64,000 nucleotides of DNA from Sphingomonas sp. ATCC 31555. GTDB lineage: Bacteria; Pseudomonadota; Alphaproteobacteria; Sphingomonadales; Sphingomonadaceae. The stretch spans positions 1 through 64,000 of the forward strand of contig NZ_ALBQ01000044.1 in NCBI RefSeq assembly GCF_000282895.1. The letters run 5' to 3'. Made by a program: the position numbers and the translations under genes. This document shows positions 15,790 through 24,713 of this stretch, piece by piece. The notes below the pieces were generated by a model. The model was not told where the DNA came from, searched no databases, and worked only from the letters and a program-made list of their open reading frames with translations. How positions within the stretch are numbered: position 1 is the stretch's first letter; every line of letters starts with the position of its first letter.

Positions 15790-16904
15790 AGTTCGTCGAT
15801 CATTCCTGCCAGCGTTTCGAGGCAGGCATGGGCGAGCAGCTTGCTGCGGATCGGGGACCAGCCGAATTCGGGATCGGCATTGGCGTCATGATCCTTGAAC
15901 GGCATTTCCAGCGTCATCGACACCGCGCCGAACCGCTCGGCGAGCTGGTTGGTGGACATGGCCAGGTTTGCCTTGCCGGGAGGCGATTTGTCGTAGCCGA
16001 GTTCGGTCTGGAAATCGGGGGTGTGCGCGGCGAGCCGGCGGGCGAAGCTGTAGAATTTTTCGCCGAGTTCGTCGGTCCAGCTGGGGATGCCTTCGAAACC
16101 GGCGAGGAAATTGGCGGGGATCGCCTCGTCGCCGTGCACGTCCATGGCGAAGTCCACCCCGGTCTCATCCATGGCGTTCCGCACCGCCAGCACTTCCGGG
16201 CTGCGTTCGGCGGTAGGGGTGTGCCATTCGCGATTGAGGTTTACCCCCGCCGCATTGGTGCGCAAATGGCCGCGAAGCGAACCATCCGGGTTCATGTTCG
16301 GGACGCAGTGGAAGGTCGCCCTGGTGCGGAGTTCGCGGGCGACGGCGTTGTCCTCGTCGGTCAGGAACTCCAGCGCGCCTTCCATCCACCATTCGGCCAT
16401 GCTCTCGCCAGGATGCTGGCGGGCGTAGAGCCAGACCTGTTTCGGCCCCTCGCCCAAGGTGAGGCAATCGAGCGGCTGACCATCGAGCGTCACGCCCAGC
16501 TGGCGGTGGGTGACGCCCTCCGCCAGCGCGATGCGGCTGACCAGATCATGGTGCCGCTCCATCGAATAAGGGGCGAAATAGGCGAACCAGGTGATCGCCG
16601 TCTGGCAGGTGTGGCGGATGGTGAGCACGCCATCGGCATAGTCGGTATCCGTCATCCGCCACGATTGGCGATCCGCCGACCAGCGCGCCTTATAGCCCGG
16701 CCAGCCGAACGGATAGGCCGATTTGCTGGCGTTCAGGATACGCAGCGTGAGCGTGCGGCCCGCCGCGCCGGCGACGCGGAAGTGGAACCACTGATAGAAG
16801 TCCGACTGGTGATCCTGGACGATCTCGAGATCGACCCGGTCTCCTTCGATGGCGACGACACGAATGTTGCCGCTATCGAAGGCGGCGCTGATCTGGATGC
16901 TCAT
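15786..16904 (-). CDS. M14-type zinc carboxypeptidase, cytosolic CCP-like
   Basis: A 372-aa peptidase of the M14 family, resembling the bacterial relatives of cytosolic carboxypeptidases. An N-terminal beta-sandwich (residues 1-120) precedes the catalytic domain. Zinc ligands are H164 and E167 in [13 protein letters not shown] and H257 in DVHGDE; substrate-binding residues lie in NMNPDGS and NLNREW; the general base is E333 in [12 protein letters not shown]. There is no signal peptide, so it is probably cytoplasmic. The start overlaps the lipoprotein stop and the stop overlaps the GNAT start, each by 4 bp. Its physiological substrate is unknown. Confidence 0.9.
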   Translation of the reverse strand: MSIQISAAFDSGNIRVVAIEGDRVDLEIVQDHQSDFYQWFHFRVAGAAGRTLTLRILNASKSAYPFGWPGYKARWSADRQSWRMTDTDYADGVLTIRHTCQTAITWFAYFAPYSMERHHDLVSRIALAEGVTHRQLGVTLDGQPLDCLTLGEGPKQVWLYARQHPGESMAEWWMEGALEFLTDEDNAVARELRTRATFHCVPNMNPDGSLRGHLRTNAAGVNLNREWHTPTAERSPEVLAVRNAMDETGVDFAMDVHGDEAIPANFLAGFEGIPSWTDELGEKFYSFARRLAAHTPDFQTELGYDKSPPGKANLAMSTNQLAERFGAVSMTLEMPFKDHDANADPEFGWSPIRSKLLAHACLETLAGMIDEL

Positions 16905-17512
16905 TTCACCGTAATAGTGATGCCGGACTCGCCGGGAAAGTCCTTGAACAGCGCGGCGGCGAGGCGCTGGGCAGTGGCGGCGGGCTGATTGGCCTGCACG
17001 CCCACGCCGGTGGTTTCCGCCCGGCCTTCCCAGATCACGCTTTCGCCGGCGCGGCGACGCAGCTGCACCCAAAGCTGCGAGACCAGGATCTCGCGCTGCT
17101 TGCCCTTGCCGAGGCCGAAGGAAACGCCGCCACCCAGGCCGACGCCGCCGCCGCGACCGCCGCCGAAGCTGCCGCCGCCAAGCCCCACCGAGACGGGCGG
17201 CGCATCCTGAATCACGCCGCGCGACGCCCGGGTGAACGACACCGATGCGATATAGCCCGCCGGCCGATCGCTGGTGGCGGGCACATAGCCGAGCTTCGAC
17301 AGCTCCGCCTGCACGGCATCGGCATAGACGCGATATTCGGCGCTGACGTCCATCGCCCCGCTCATCGGCATGACGGTGACGGTGGTACGCTCCATCGGCT
17401 GGCCGAGGTGATAGCGGGTGACGTCGATCGGCGTCCGCCCGGTAGTGGAGGTGCACCCCGCAGCCAGCACGGGCAGGGTGGCAAGCAGGGCAAGACGCAG
17501 ATACTGATTCAC
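16901..17512 (-). CDS. DUF4136-type lipoprotein
   Basis: A 203-aa predicted lipoprotein. The signal peptide ends in the lipobox LAAGC with C20. The body has the pattern of DUF4136 proteins ([20 protein letters not shown], then [11 protein letters not shown]) interrupted by a glycine-rich linker rich in GGG repeats, and ends in [21 protein letters not shown] chose GTG 17512 ([10 protein letters not shown]) because AGGAG sits about nine bases upstream; the longer TTG start at 17539 would add a poorly placed charged leader. It is the first gene of an operon with the carboxypeptidase and the GNAT gene. Function is unknown. Confidence 0.8.
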   Translation of the reverse strand: MNQYLRLALLATLPVLAAGCTSTTGRTPIDVTRYHLGQPMERTTVTVMPMSGAMDVSAEYRVYADAVQAELSKLGYVPATSDRPAGYIASVSFTRASRGVIQDAPPVSVGLGGGSFGGGRGGGVGLGGGVSFGLGKGKQREILVSQLWVQLRRRAGESVIWEGRAETTGVGVQANQPAATAQRLAAALFKDFPGESGITITVK

Positions 17513-17642
17513 GAACACACTCCTGTTTCGCGGCCGCAACGGCTGTATCCTGCCAACCGCCCTGCGGTCGAGTCGGTTCCGCCGTCTGCCTGCCGCTGAA
17601 ACGCCCGAGATGCGCGATCAGACGCATTTGCGCGGCCGCGCC

Positions 17643-17669
17643 TTGACTTCCTGCCCCCGCGCTTATAGG
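17643..17669 (+). promoter_or_regulatory. Candidate promoter for rpmJ
   Basis: TTGACT at 17643-17648 and TATAGG at 17664-17669 lie 15 bp apart, shorter than ideal but strong in sequence. They sit about 50 bp before the L36 start in an otherwise GC-rich leader. Inferred by motif only. Confidence 0.45.
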
Positions 17670-17717
17670 CGGGCGCCTCTTTCCGGCATTCCAGATAATT
17701 TGAGAAGCGAATCGGTC

Positions 17718-17843
17718 ATGAAGATCGTGAATTCATTGAAGTCGCTCAAGGGGCGGCACCGCGACAACCGCGTGATCCGCCGCCGTGGCCGGATCTACGT
17801 GATCAACAAGACGCAGAAGCGTTTCAAGGCACGCCAGGGCTGA
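17718..17843 (+). CDS. rpmJ: 50S ribosomal protein L36, type B
   Basis: A 41-aa ribosomal protein ([20 protein letters not shown], then [20 protein letters not shown]). It lacks the four zinc-binding Cys/His residues of the classic L36 and so belongs to the zinc-independent type usual in alphaproteobacteria. It binds 23S rRNA in the large subunit. A TTGACT/TATAGG promoter-like pair precedes it. The HAD phosphatase begins 11 bp downstream, suggesting readthrough. Confidence 0.95.
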   Translation: MKIVNSLKSLKGRHRDNRVIRRRGRIYVINKTQKRFKARQG

Positions 17844-17853
17844 GCCCCAGCGC

Positions 17854-18474
17854 GTGGGGACGCCGCCGCACGCCGTAATCTTCGACGTCGGCAACGTCCT
17901 GTTCCCCTGGGAACCGCGGCGCGTATACGAGCGCCTGTTCGATGACGAGCAGGCGCTCGACGCGTTTCTGTCGCAGATCGCGACCAAGGAATGGCATTTC
18001 CAGCATGACGCTGGCCGCCCCTTCGCCGAGACATCGGCGGAGCTGAGTGCGCTGTATCCCGAGCATGCCGACAAGATCGCGCTCTGGGGCCCGCGCTTTG
18101 GCGAGCAACTGGGGCCGCCGATCGCCGGCATGGCCGAGCTGGTCGAGGAACTCGATTCGGCCGGCGTAGCGCTGTACGGCATCACCAATTTCTCCGGCGA
18201 CTTCTGGCGCGACTGGGCGCCGGCGCACGACGCGCTGTTCGGCCGATTTCGCGACATCGTGATCTCCGGTGACGAGAAGGTCACCAAGCCCGACCCCGCC
18301 ATCTACGAACTGGCGCTGGCGCGGTTCGGGTTGGCGGGTCCGGATGCGGTGTTCGTTGACGACATGCCGGTCAATGTGGAAGCCGCGATCCGTTTCGGCA
18401 TCCACGGCGTGGTGTTCACGGGTGCGCAGGATTTTCGCGCGGAGCTGGTGCGGCTGGGCGTGCTCGCCGGCTGA
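17854..18474 (+). CDS. HAD-family hydrolase, YihX-like
   Basis: A 206-aa HAD-superfamily hydrolase. The nucleophile is D11 in VIFDVGNVLFPWE. The pattern DxGNV instead of DxDxT resembles YihX (alpha-D-glucose-1-phosphatase) and relatives. Motif II is GITNFS, motif III lysine lies in DEKVTKPDPAIYELAL and motif IV is VFVDDMPVNVEAA. An alpha-helical C1 cap occupies about residues 17-85. Substrates of this subgroup are sugar phosphates or haloacids, so specificity stays open. It starts at GTG 17854, 11 bp after rpmJ, with no ATG alternative. Confidence 0.85.
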   Translation: MGTPPHAVIFDVGNVLFPWEPRRVYERLFDDEQALDAFLSQIATKEWHFQHDAGRPFAETSAELSALYPEHADKIALWGPRFGEQLGPPIAGMAELVEELDSAGVALYGITNFSGDFWRDWAPAHDALFGRFRDIVISGDEKVTKPDPAIYELALARFGLAGPDAVFVDDMPVNVEAAIRFGIHGVVFTGAQDFRAELVRLGVLAG

Positions 18475-18496
18475 GGGCCCTTGTTCGTCGTTATCG

Positions 18497-18575
18497 TCCG
18501 CCTTTGCGGGGATGACGATGGTGGTGGCGAGCGATTGCAGTTTCGGTAAGTTTAGGAAGTTTAGGCTCGTGCGCG
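18497..18575 (+). repeat. Composite dispersed repeat, copy A
   Basis: It starts with an imperfect palindrome (TCCGCCTTTGCGGGGATGACG), then a GGTGGTGGCGAGCGATTGCA segment and TTTCGGTAAGTTTAGGAAGT followed by TTAGG, whose reverse complement is the CCTAAACTTCCTAAACTT motif of the 90-bp tandem repeats at the window start. It lies 22 bp after the HAD stop and may also act as a transcript end. Confidence 0.75.
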
Positions 18576-18749
18576 ATTTCGCCGCAGGTGCCATTCCGCG
18601 CTTAGCTACGGACAAGGGATGCGTTGGCCGGGCTGGTCGGTTCTCGCGCAAGGCGGCTCTGGCACGGCAAGCCATTGTTCTATAGAAGAAACCAGGATTT
18701 CCGCTGCCTGAAGGCTAAAGACGCAGCCGGCGATTCAGCGCCAATGGCT

Positions 18750-18827
18750 TCCCGCTTTCCCGGGGACGGCCGCGGTGGCAGCGGGCGCTTGCAATTTCGG
18801 TAAGTGTAGGAAGTTTAGGTTCGCGCG
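18750..18827 (+). repeat. Composite dispersed repeat, copy B
   Basis: A second, diverged copy of the same unit: TCCCGCTTTCCCGGGGACGG, a CGGTGGCAGCGGGCGCTTGC segment, then ATTTCGGTAAGTGTAGGAAG and TTTAGG. Same orientation as copy A, 253 bp apart. The conserved part is the TTTCGGTAAGT.TAGGAAGT block; the palindrome has decayed. Confidence 0.75.
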
Positions 18828-19203
18828 GGTGTTGCGGAGAGGACTTGACGGTTCGGCCGCGCACGCCGGCCAAGTTCGCTTCACGCGAACAGGTTCAACG
18901 GGTTCAAAGAGCGGTGCCCTACCGGGTGGGCGACGAGTACATATGGGAAACATTGTCCCGATTACTAGAAGTGCGGCCCCGGTGATCAGGGACGGGATCG
19001 GACGGCAAGAGGCGGCGGCACCCAAAAGCAGGCGGGGCCGGGCTTTGGCTGGCGGCGGTAGAAATGCCGCCGTTCATCGCAGTCGATCGGCCTCCTCCTG
19101 CGCAAAATTCTGCGCGATTACTGTTCTCTAACCCGGAAAGCGCAGATAAGCGTGCCACCCTAGGTTTCACGCCTGCCTTATCCATTGATCGGACCCGCTC
19201 TCC

Positions 19204-20184
19204 ATGCCGCAAAATGAACTGCACTCCGTTTGTACCGAGGTGCCTTCTGGCGCGCCGGCCAAAGTGACTGCCGGCGCGGAGGAAGCCGTCTACCGAACGC
19301 TGCTCGAATCGACGCGCGCCATTCCGTGGAAGATCGACTGGGCAACCATGCGCTTCGAATATATCGGCCCGCAAATCGCGACGCTGCTCGGCTGGCCGCA
19401 GGACAGCTGGGTTTCCGTGGAGGACTGGGCGTCTCGCATTCATCCGGACGATCGGGAGCATGTCGTCAACTATTGTGTCGCCCAATCCATCGCCGGCGTC
19501 GACCATGAGGCAGACTATCGTGCGCTCACGCAGGATCGGGGGTTCGTCTGGATCCGCGACGTCGTCCACGTCGTTCGCAATGCCCAAGGGGAGGTGGAGA
19601 GCCTGATCGGATTCATGTTCGACATCAGCGAGCGCAAGCGGATCGAGCAAGAACTGGCGAAGATGCAGCGGAAGCTGGAGGCTCTGTCCTTCGAGGACGG
19701 GCTGACCCGGATCGCGAACCGCCGGCGGTTCGACGAACGGCTCGAAGCGTGCTGGGACGAGGCCCGACGCACCGGCAGCCCGCTGTCGCTGATCTTGCTC
19801 GACATCGATCATTTCAAAGGCTTCAACGATCGATACGGCCATCTGCGTGGCGACGAGTGCCTCGTGTCGGTCGCCGCCGCGCTGAAGAAGATCGGTCGCG
19901 AACAGGATGTAGTCGCGCGGTTCGGCGGCGAAGAATTCGTTCTGCTCCTGCCCCAGACGGACGACGTCGCTGCTTTGGATATCGCGCGTCGCTGCCGCCA
20001 TGCCATCGAGGCACTCGCGATCCCGAACGCGGCGTCGGATTGCAGCCCGTTCGTCACCGCAAGTCTGGGTGTCAGCACTGTGATCCCAAGCGATGGCCAG
20101 CATGTCCGCGACTTCTGCGAAGGCGTCGATCGTCTGCTCTATGGCGCCAAGCAGAACGGGCGGAACCAGCTGCTTTTCGCCTGA
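19204..20184 (+). CDS. PAS-GGEEF diguanylate cyclase
   Basis: A 326-aa signalling enzyme that makes cyclic di-GMP. No membrane segment is visible. A PAS fold occupies about residues 28-145 (EYIGPQIATLLGWPQ, then IHPDDREHV). A short helical linker ERKRIEQELAKMQRKLEALS leads into a GGDEF domain at about residues 160-325, with DGLTRIANRR, the active-site motif GGEEF at residues 241-245 and the inhibitory I-site RxxD as R232-D235 five residues before it. An intact I-site implies product inhibition. There is no EAL domain. It is a single-gene unit after a 730-bp gap and may respond to a small ligand or redox signal through PAS. Confidence 0.93.
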   Translation: MPQNELHSVCTEVPSGAPAKVTAGAEEAVYRTLLESTRAIPWKIDWATMRFEYIGPQIATLLGWPQDSWVSVEDWASRIHPDDREHVVNYCVAQSIAGVDHEADYRALTQDRGFVWIRDVVHVVRNAQGEVESLIGFMFDISERKRIEQELAKMQRKLEALSFEDGLTRIANRRRFDERLEACWDEARRTGSPLSLILLDIDHFKGFNDRYGHLRGDECLVSVAAALKKIGREQDVVARFGGEEFVLLLPQTDDVAALDIARRCRHAIEALAIPNAASDCSPFVTASLGVSTVIPSDGQHVRDFCEGVDRLLYGAKQNGRNQLLFA

Positions 20185-20366
20185 GCCCGCGCCATTCAAG
20201 GGCGTCGACGAGGCCGCCGGGAAGCCGACCACGGAGCTCAAACACGGGCGATCGTTGCACCACGTCCGTGGCGGTGGTCGCCCGCCGACGGAGGGCAAGG
20301 CCTAATCCCCAAGCCCCGGTACGCTGCCAGCCGGCCTTCGCTTCCGTTCAGCGCTGCGCCGATGCC

Positions 20367-21236
20367 TTACCGTGACCACCGCGCGAAGATCGCGGTCGGC
20401 AGTTCCAGCCCGCGCGCTTCCTCGCGCACGGTCAGTTCGCCCGCTTCGACCGTGCCGCCCTTGCCGGCCATCGCCTGGCCGACGAGTTCACCGATCGCCA
20501 GCGCCGACATCCGCACCGCGTAGACTGTCAGGAACAGGAAGCGCGAGTCCGCATCCAGCAGCTTGGCCACGTCGTCGATCAGCGACGGCAGGCCTTCTTC
20601 CAGCTTCCACACCTCGCCGTTCGGCCCACGGCCCCATTTTGGGGGATCGAGGATGATGCCGTCATAGCGCCGCCCCCGGCGCACCTCGCGTGCGGTGAAT
20701 TTCATCGCGTCGTCGATCATCCAGCGGATCGGCTTGTCGGCCATGCCCGAAAGCTGGGCATTGGCCTTGCCCTCCATCACCGACTTCTTGGAGGCATCGA
20801 CATGCGTCACCTTGGCGCCCGCCGCCGCCAGCGCCAGCGAGCCGACCCCGGTATAGCCGAACAGGTTCATGCACTCGGGCTCGGCGAGCCCTTCGATCCG
20901 GCCGCGCATCCAGTCCCAAACCGGCGCCATATCGGGAAAGAAGCCGAGATGGCGGAAGGGCGTGGTCTGGGCGGTGAAGCGCACCTCGCGCCACGCCAGC
21001 GGCCAGCCTTCGCGCGGTGTAGGCTTCAGATATTCCCAACGGCCACCGCCATCCTCGTCGGAACCGGGGACGAATTCGGCATGTGCGTCCCAGTCGGCCG
21101 CGGCAGGCGCCCACATGGCCTGGGGCTCGGGGCGGATGAAGCGATAGGCGCCGTAGCGCTCGAGCTTGCGGCCATGGCCCGAATCGATCAGGCCATAGTC
21201 GCCCCAGGGCTCGCCGGTGAGCGTGACGAGCTTCAT
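20367..21236 (-). CDS. Class I SAM-dependent methyltransferase, RlmI-like
   Basis: A 289-aa methyltransferase. The SAM-binding motif is NLFGYTGVGSLALAAAGAKV with the acidic residue in THVDASKKSV. The catalytic region LDPPKWGRGPNGEVW is like the DPP motif of RlmI/RlmK-type rRNA methyltransferases that modify 23S rRNA bases. The target is not proven. The longer open frame upstream runs antisense through thrC in another reading frame and is not coding. The start ATG 21236 overlaps the thrC stop by 4 bp, so it is translationally coupled to thrC. Confidence 0.87.
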   Translation of the reverse strand: MKLVTLTGEPWGDYGLIDSGHGRKLERYGAYRFIRPEPQAMWAPAAADWDAHAEFVPGSDEDGGGRWEYLKPTPREGWPLAWREVRFTAQTTPFRHLGFFPDMAPVWDWMRGRIEGLAEPECMNLFGYTGVGSLALAAAGAKVTHVDASKKSVMEGKANAQLSGMADKPIRWMIDDAMKFTAREVRRGRRYDGIILDPPKWGRGPNGEVWKLEEGLPSLIDDVAKLLDADSRFLFLTVYAVRMSALAIGELVGQAMAGKGGTVEAGELTVREEARGLELPTAIFARWSR

Positions 21237-22624
21237 GCCCGGGCGCGAGCACGCTCGGCGATATAGCCGGTGATGGCGCCGAATTCGGCCGGCAGCACGT
21301 CGTACCGCTCCTGCCGCTCGAACAGATCGCCGACGCGGTTCGGCACCTGCGGGCGCATGCCGGTGGCGCGCTCGACCGCGTCGCGGAACTTGGCCGGGTG
21401 CGCGGTGGCGAGGGTGACGACCGGCATGTCGGCGGGCAAGCCGGCGCGCTGGGCGGCGGCGAGGCCGATCGCGGTGTGGGGATCGATCACCTGGGCGGCT
21501 TCGGCACAGGCCCAGCGCATCGCTTCGTTCATGCCCTCCGCATCGATCGCGTCGCTGGTGAACAGCGCGGCGGCGCCGCTGCGCTGGGCGTTGGTGAGCT
21601 GCATTGCCCGGGTCGATTCGAAGCCGCGCATCTGATCGGCGATGGGGGCGCCCGCCAGATCGAACAGCAGGCGTTCGAAGTTGGAGCTGACCTGGATGTC
21701 CATCGATGGCGCGGCGGTGGGCGTGACGGTGCCCGCCGAATAGTCGCCGGCCGAAAGCGCGCGGTGAAGGATGTCGTTGACGTTGGTGGCGACGACCAGC
21801 TTCGCCACCGGCAGGCCCATGCGCTGGGCGACATAGCCGGCGAACACGTCGCCGAAATTGCCGGTGGGCACCGCAAAGGCGACCGGCCGCTCGGGCGCGC
21901 CGAGGCGGACCGCGGCATAGAAATAATAGACCACTTGCGCCATCAGCCGGGCCCAGTTGATCGAATTGACCGCGCTCAGCTGGAAACGGCCGGAGAAGGC
22001 CGCATCGTTGAACATCGCCTTCACCAGCGCCTGGGCATCGTCGAAGCTGCCTTCGATGGCGATGTTGTGGACGTTGGGGGCGAGCACGGTGGTCATCTGG
22101 CGGCGCTGCACGTCGGAGACGCGGCCCTTGGGATGGAGCATGAAGATGTCGACGCCGATGCGGCCCGCCACCGCATCGATCGCGGCACTGCCGGTATCGC
22201 CCGAGGTGGCGCCGACGATGGTGAGATGCTGGCTGGTGCCGGCGAGGAACTTTTCGAAGAACAGGCCGAGCAGCTGGAGGGCGACGTCCTTGAAGGCGAG
22301 GGTGGGGCCGTGGAACAGCTCGAGCAGCCAGTGCTGCCGGTCGAGCTGGACCATCGGCGTCACCGCCGCATGGGCGAAGCGGCCATAGGCCTGAGTGCAG
22401 AGCTGGCGAAGCTCGTCTTCGGACAAGTCCGGCGTGACGAAGGGCAGCATCACCCGCACCGCCGTCTCGACATAGGAAAGGCCACGCATCGCGGCGATAT
22501 CCTCGGCCGAGAAGCTCGGCCAGGCGACCGGGACATAGAGGCCGCCGTCGCTGGCGAGCCCGGTGAGGGTGACGTCCCGGAAGCCCAGCGAGGGCGCGGC
22601 GCCGCGGGTGCTGTGATACTGCAT
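21233..22624 (-). CDS. thrC: Threonine synthase
   Basis: A 463-aa PLP-dependent lyase converting O-phosphohomoserine to threonine and phosphate, the last step of threonine synthesis. The PLP lysine is K112 in FHGPTLAFKDVALQ, with the phosphate-binding GATSGDTGSAAIDA downstream and TGNFGDVFAGYVAQ later. The N-terminal MQYHSTRGAAPSLGFRDVTL is the usual start of type II (shorter loop) threonine synthases of proteobacteria. It is divergent from trhO and co-transcribed with the methyltransferase. Synteny with SURF1 and the cta genes is common in sphingomonads. Confidence 0.96.
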   Translation of the reverse strand: MQYHSTRGAAPSLGFRDVTLTGLASDGGLYVPVAWPSFSAEDIAAMRGLSYVETAVRVMLPFVTPDLSEDELRQLCTQAYGRFAHAAVTPMVQLDRQHWLLELFHGPTLAFKDVALQLLGLFFEKFLAGTSQHLTIVGATSGDTGSAAIDAVAGRIGVDIFMLHPKGRVSDVQRRQMTTVLAPNVHNIAIEGSFDDAQALVKAMFNDAAFSGRFQLSAVNSINWARLMAQVVYYFYAAVRLGAPERPVAFAVPTGNFGDVFAGYVAQRMGLPVAKLVVATNVNDILHRALSAGDYSAGTVTPTAAPSMDIQVSSNFERLLFDLAGAPIADQMRGFESTRAMQLTNAQRSGAAALFTSDAIDAEGMNEAMRWACAEAAQVIDPHTAIGLAAAQRAGLPADMPVVTLATAHPAKFRDAVERATGMRPQVPNRVGDLFERQERYDVLPAEFGAITGYIAERARARA

Positions 22625-22720
22625 GGCCGATCGCGTTACCCGGCGAGGGCGGGCGCGACAAGATAGCTGTGCTTGGGGCGGGAATGGCGCGCGCGGGCGA
22701 ATCGGGCTACAGGCGCGGCG

Positions 22721-23698
22721 ATGAACAGGAACGCGCAGGATGTCTCCGCGCTGCCGATCTGCGTGGCGGCGCTCTACCAATTCACCCGGTTCGACGATCC
22801 CGCGGCGCTGCAGGGGCCGCTGGCCAGGCTGTGCTGCGGGCGGCAAGTGAAGGGCACGCTGCTGCTGGCGCGCGAGGGGGTGAACGGCACGATCGCGGGG
22901 AGCGACGATGCCATCGCGGCGGTGGTGGCGCATGTCCGCGCGTTGCCGGGCTGCGCGGGGCTCGACGTGAAATATTCACGCGCGGCCGAACAGCCTTTCT
23001 ACCGGATGAAGGTGCGGGTGAAGCGCGAGATCGTGACGATGGGCCAGCCGGACATCGATCCGCTGGCGAGCGTGGGCACCTATGTGGCGCCGGAGGACTG
23101 GAACGCGCTGATCGCCGATCCGGGCACGATCGTGATCGATACGCGCAACGATTATGAAGTGGCCGCCGGCACGTTTCGCGGGGCGATCGATCCGAAGACG
23201 AAGAGCTTTCGCGATTTCCCCGAATGGTTTCGCGCGCATCGCGACGAACTGCTGGGGCGCGGCGAGGCCAGCCCAAAGGTCGCGATGTTCTGCACCGGCG
23301 GCATCCGCTGCGAGAAATCGACGGCGTTCCTGAAGTCCGAGGGAATCGAGCAGGTGTTCCACCTGAAGGGCGGCATCCTCAATTATCTGGAGAAGGTGCC
23401 AGCGGACGCGAGCCTGTGGGACGGCGAATGCTTCGTGTTCGACCAGCGGGTGACGGTGGGGCACGGGCTGGCGCCGGGGAGCTATGGCTTGTGCCATGCC
23501 TGCCGCCGGCCGGTGAGCGCCGAGGACCGGCAATCGCCGCGGTTCGAGGAAGGGGTGAGCTGCGCCGCCTGCTATGAGGAGCGGAGCGAGGCGGACCGCG
23601 CGCGCTATCGCGAACGCCAGCGGCAGGAATGCTTCGCCGCCACGCGCGGCGACAGCCATGTCGGCAAGGTCTATCCGGTGACCGAGGGCGAGGGCTGA
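22721..23698 (+). CDS. trhO: tRNA uridine(34) hydroxylase, rhodanese-related TrhO
   Basis: A 325-aa rhodanese-fold enzyme of the YceA/TrhO family, which makes 5-hydroxyuridine at the tRNA wobble position using oxygen. An N-terminal acylphosphatase-like region ([16 protein letters not shown]) precedes the rhodanese domain, with C191 and C197 in [13 protein letters not shown] Cys-rich C-terminal part follows ([16 protein letters not shown] and [10 protein letters not shown]). The catalytic cysteine sits at the usual position. The ATG 22721 has only a weak ribosome binding site. The 3' end overlaps the SURF1 gene tail-to-tail by 28 bp. Confidence 0.93.
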   Translation: MNRNAQDVSALPICVAALYQFTRFDDPAALQGPLARLCCGRQVKGTLLLAREGVNGTIAGSDDAIAAVVAHVRALPGCAGLDVKYSRAAEQPFYRMKVRVKREIVTMGQPDIDPLASVGTYVAPEDWNALIADPGTIVIDTRNDYEVAAGTFRGAIDPKTKSFRDFPEWFRAHRDELLGRGEASPKVAMFCTGGIRCEKSTAFLKSEGIEQVFHLKGGILNYLEKVPADASLWDGECFVFDQRVTVGHGLAPGSYGLCHACRRPVSAEDRQSPRFEEGVSCAACYEERSEADRARYRERQRQECFAATRGDSHVGKVYPVTEGEG

Positions 23699-24312
23699 GC
23701 CGCGGCGCGAGCGCGGACACGCAGCGCAAGGACATAGATGATCACCGCGACGCCGGCGAACAGGAACCATTGCACCGCATAGGCGAGGTGATTGTTGGGG
23801 ATGCTCGACAGATCCGGTGGGGCGCTGGGCTCCAGCCCCGGCGCGGCGCGATCCGATACCAGCATCAGCGTACGCGGCTCGCTGCTGAAGGCCGAGGCGA
23901 TCAGCGGGCGGTGATCTGGTGCATGGGTGAGCGTGCCCGAGACCGCACCGCCCGCCCAGACCGGCCGGAACAGCGGATCGCGCGTCACCCCCATGTCGAC
24001 CGGGAGCAGCGTGCCTTCAGGCGTGCGGCAGGTGGCGATCTGGCGCCAGCCCTGCAGCCCTTGGGTGCCGCGCCCGCCCTGGCGCTGCCAGTCGAGGACG
24101 GCGATGCAGGCCGAACGGGCATGGCGGAACAGGAGTGCAGGATCGTCGGTGTGGCCGTCGAACCGGATCGTGGGCAGCAGCAGGTTGGCGGCGTAGAGCT
24201 GCAATGCCGCATGCTTCTCGCCGCGGCGCTGGAGCTGCCAGACGCCCAGCGCGATCATCGCCGCGACGGCGAGGGCGACGAGGATCGTCGGGATCAGGGG
24301 AATGCGGCGCAT
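23671..24312 (-). CDS. SURF1 family cytochrome oxidase assembly protein
   Basis: A 213-aa inner-membrane protein of the SURF1/Shy1 family, which helps insert heme a into subunit I. Two transmembrane helices flank a periplasmic domain: [20 protein letters not shown] at the N-terminus and [20 protein letters not shown] near the C-terminus. [12 protein letters not shown] and [11 protein letters not shown] are family signatures. It begins one base after the DUF983 stop and is the last gene of the cta run, overlapping trhO in antisense by 28 bp. Confidence 0.92.
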   Translation of the reverse strand: MRRIPLIPTILVALAVAAMIALGVWQLQRRGEKHAALQLYAANLLLPTIRFDGHTDDPALLFRHARSACIAVLDWQRQGGRGTQGLQGWRQIATCRTPEGTLLPVDMGVTRDPLFRPVWAGGAVSGTLTHAPDHRPLIASAFSSEPRTLMLVSDRAAPGLEPSAPPDLSSIPNNHLAYAVQWFLFAGVAVIIYVLALRVRARAAAQPSPSVTG

Positions 24313-24313
24313 C

Positions 24314-24712
24314 TCAATCCTCGCGCAGGCGGCCTTCCTGCGCCTTGTTGCGGAACTCCAGCGCGAGCAGCAACCCCTTCGAGATTCGCAGCATCAGCAC
24401 GGTAAGGACCAGCGTGATCGGGATCCATAGCAGCACATGGACGAGCACCGGCGGCGAGAAGGTGAATTCCACCCATAGCGCGAGGATCGTCACCAGCGTG
24501 CCGATGCCGAGGGTGAGGAACACCACCGGCCCGTCGCCGACGTTGAAGGCAGTGAAATCGAGCCCGCACGCGCCGCAACGATCGGCATAGGCGAGGAAAT
24601 TGCGGAACAGCGTCTTGGCGCCGCAGCGCGGGCAGCAGCCATAGAGGCCGGATGCGATCGGGGGCGGCAGCTTGCTGCCGCCCCCGGCGGGATCAGGTTT
24701 GGGTGAGGTCAC
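24314..24712 (-). CDS. DUF983 membrane protein
   Basis: A 132-aa protein with a Cys4 cluster (GCCPRCGAKTLFRNFL, then CGACGLDF) followed by two transmembrane helices (VVFLTLGIGTLVTILALWVE and VLLWIPITLVLTVLMLRI). DUF983 genes are found in alphaproteobacterial oxidase clusters between ctaE and SURF1. A role in oxidase assembly or metal supply is likely but unproven. I place the start at GTG 24712, one base after the ctaE TGA; no ATG is available in frame. Confidence 0.87.
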   Translation of the reverse strand: MTSPKPDPAGGGSKLPPPIASGLYGCCPRCGAKTLFRNFLAYADRCGACGLDFTAFNVGDGPVVFLTLGIGTLVTILALWVEFTFSPPVLVHVLLWIPITLVLTVLMLRISKGLLLALEFRNKAQEGRLRED

Positions 24713-24713
24713 G

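Larger units (their letters stand above)
18475..19203. other. 730-bp gap carrying two dispersed repeats, no clear gene
   Basis: This is the longest gene-free stretch. It holds two copies of a composite repeat (annotated separately), a short perfect inverted repeat GTTCGC-ttcac-GCGAAC at 18874-18890, and leader sequence for the diguanylate cyclase. Short open frames on both strands translate the repeats into LNFLNLPKLQ-like peptides and show no ribosome binding site or domain, so I do not call them genes. Confidence 0.6.

Noticed and set aside
18942..19131. Small open frame MGNIVPITRSAAPVIRDG in the 730-bp gap
   Set aside because: No ribosome binding site and the C-terminal part is low-complexity; no support beyond being open.
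20367..22661. Apparent 764-aa fusion spanning the methyltransferase and thrC
   Set aside because: Only the last 289 codons are family-like; the rest is thrC read in another frame.
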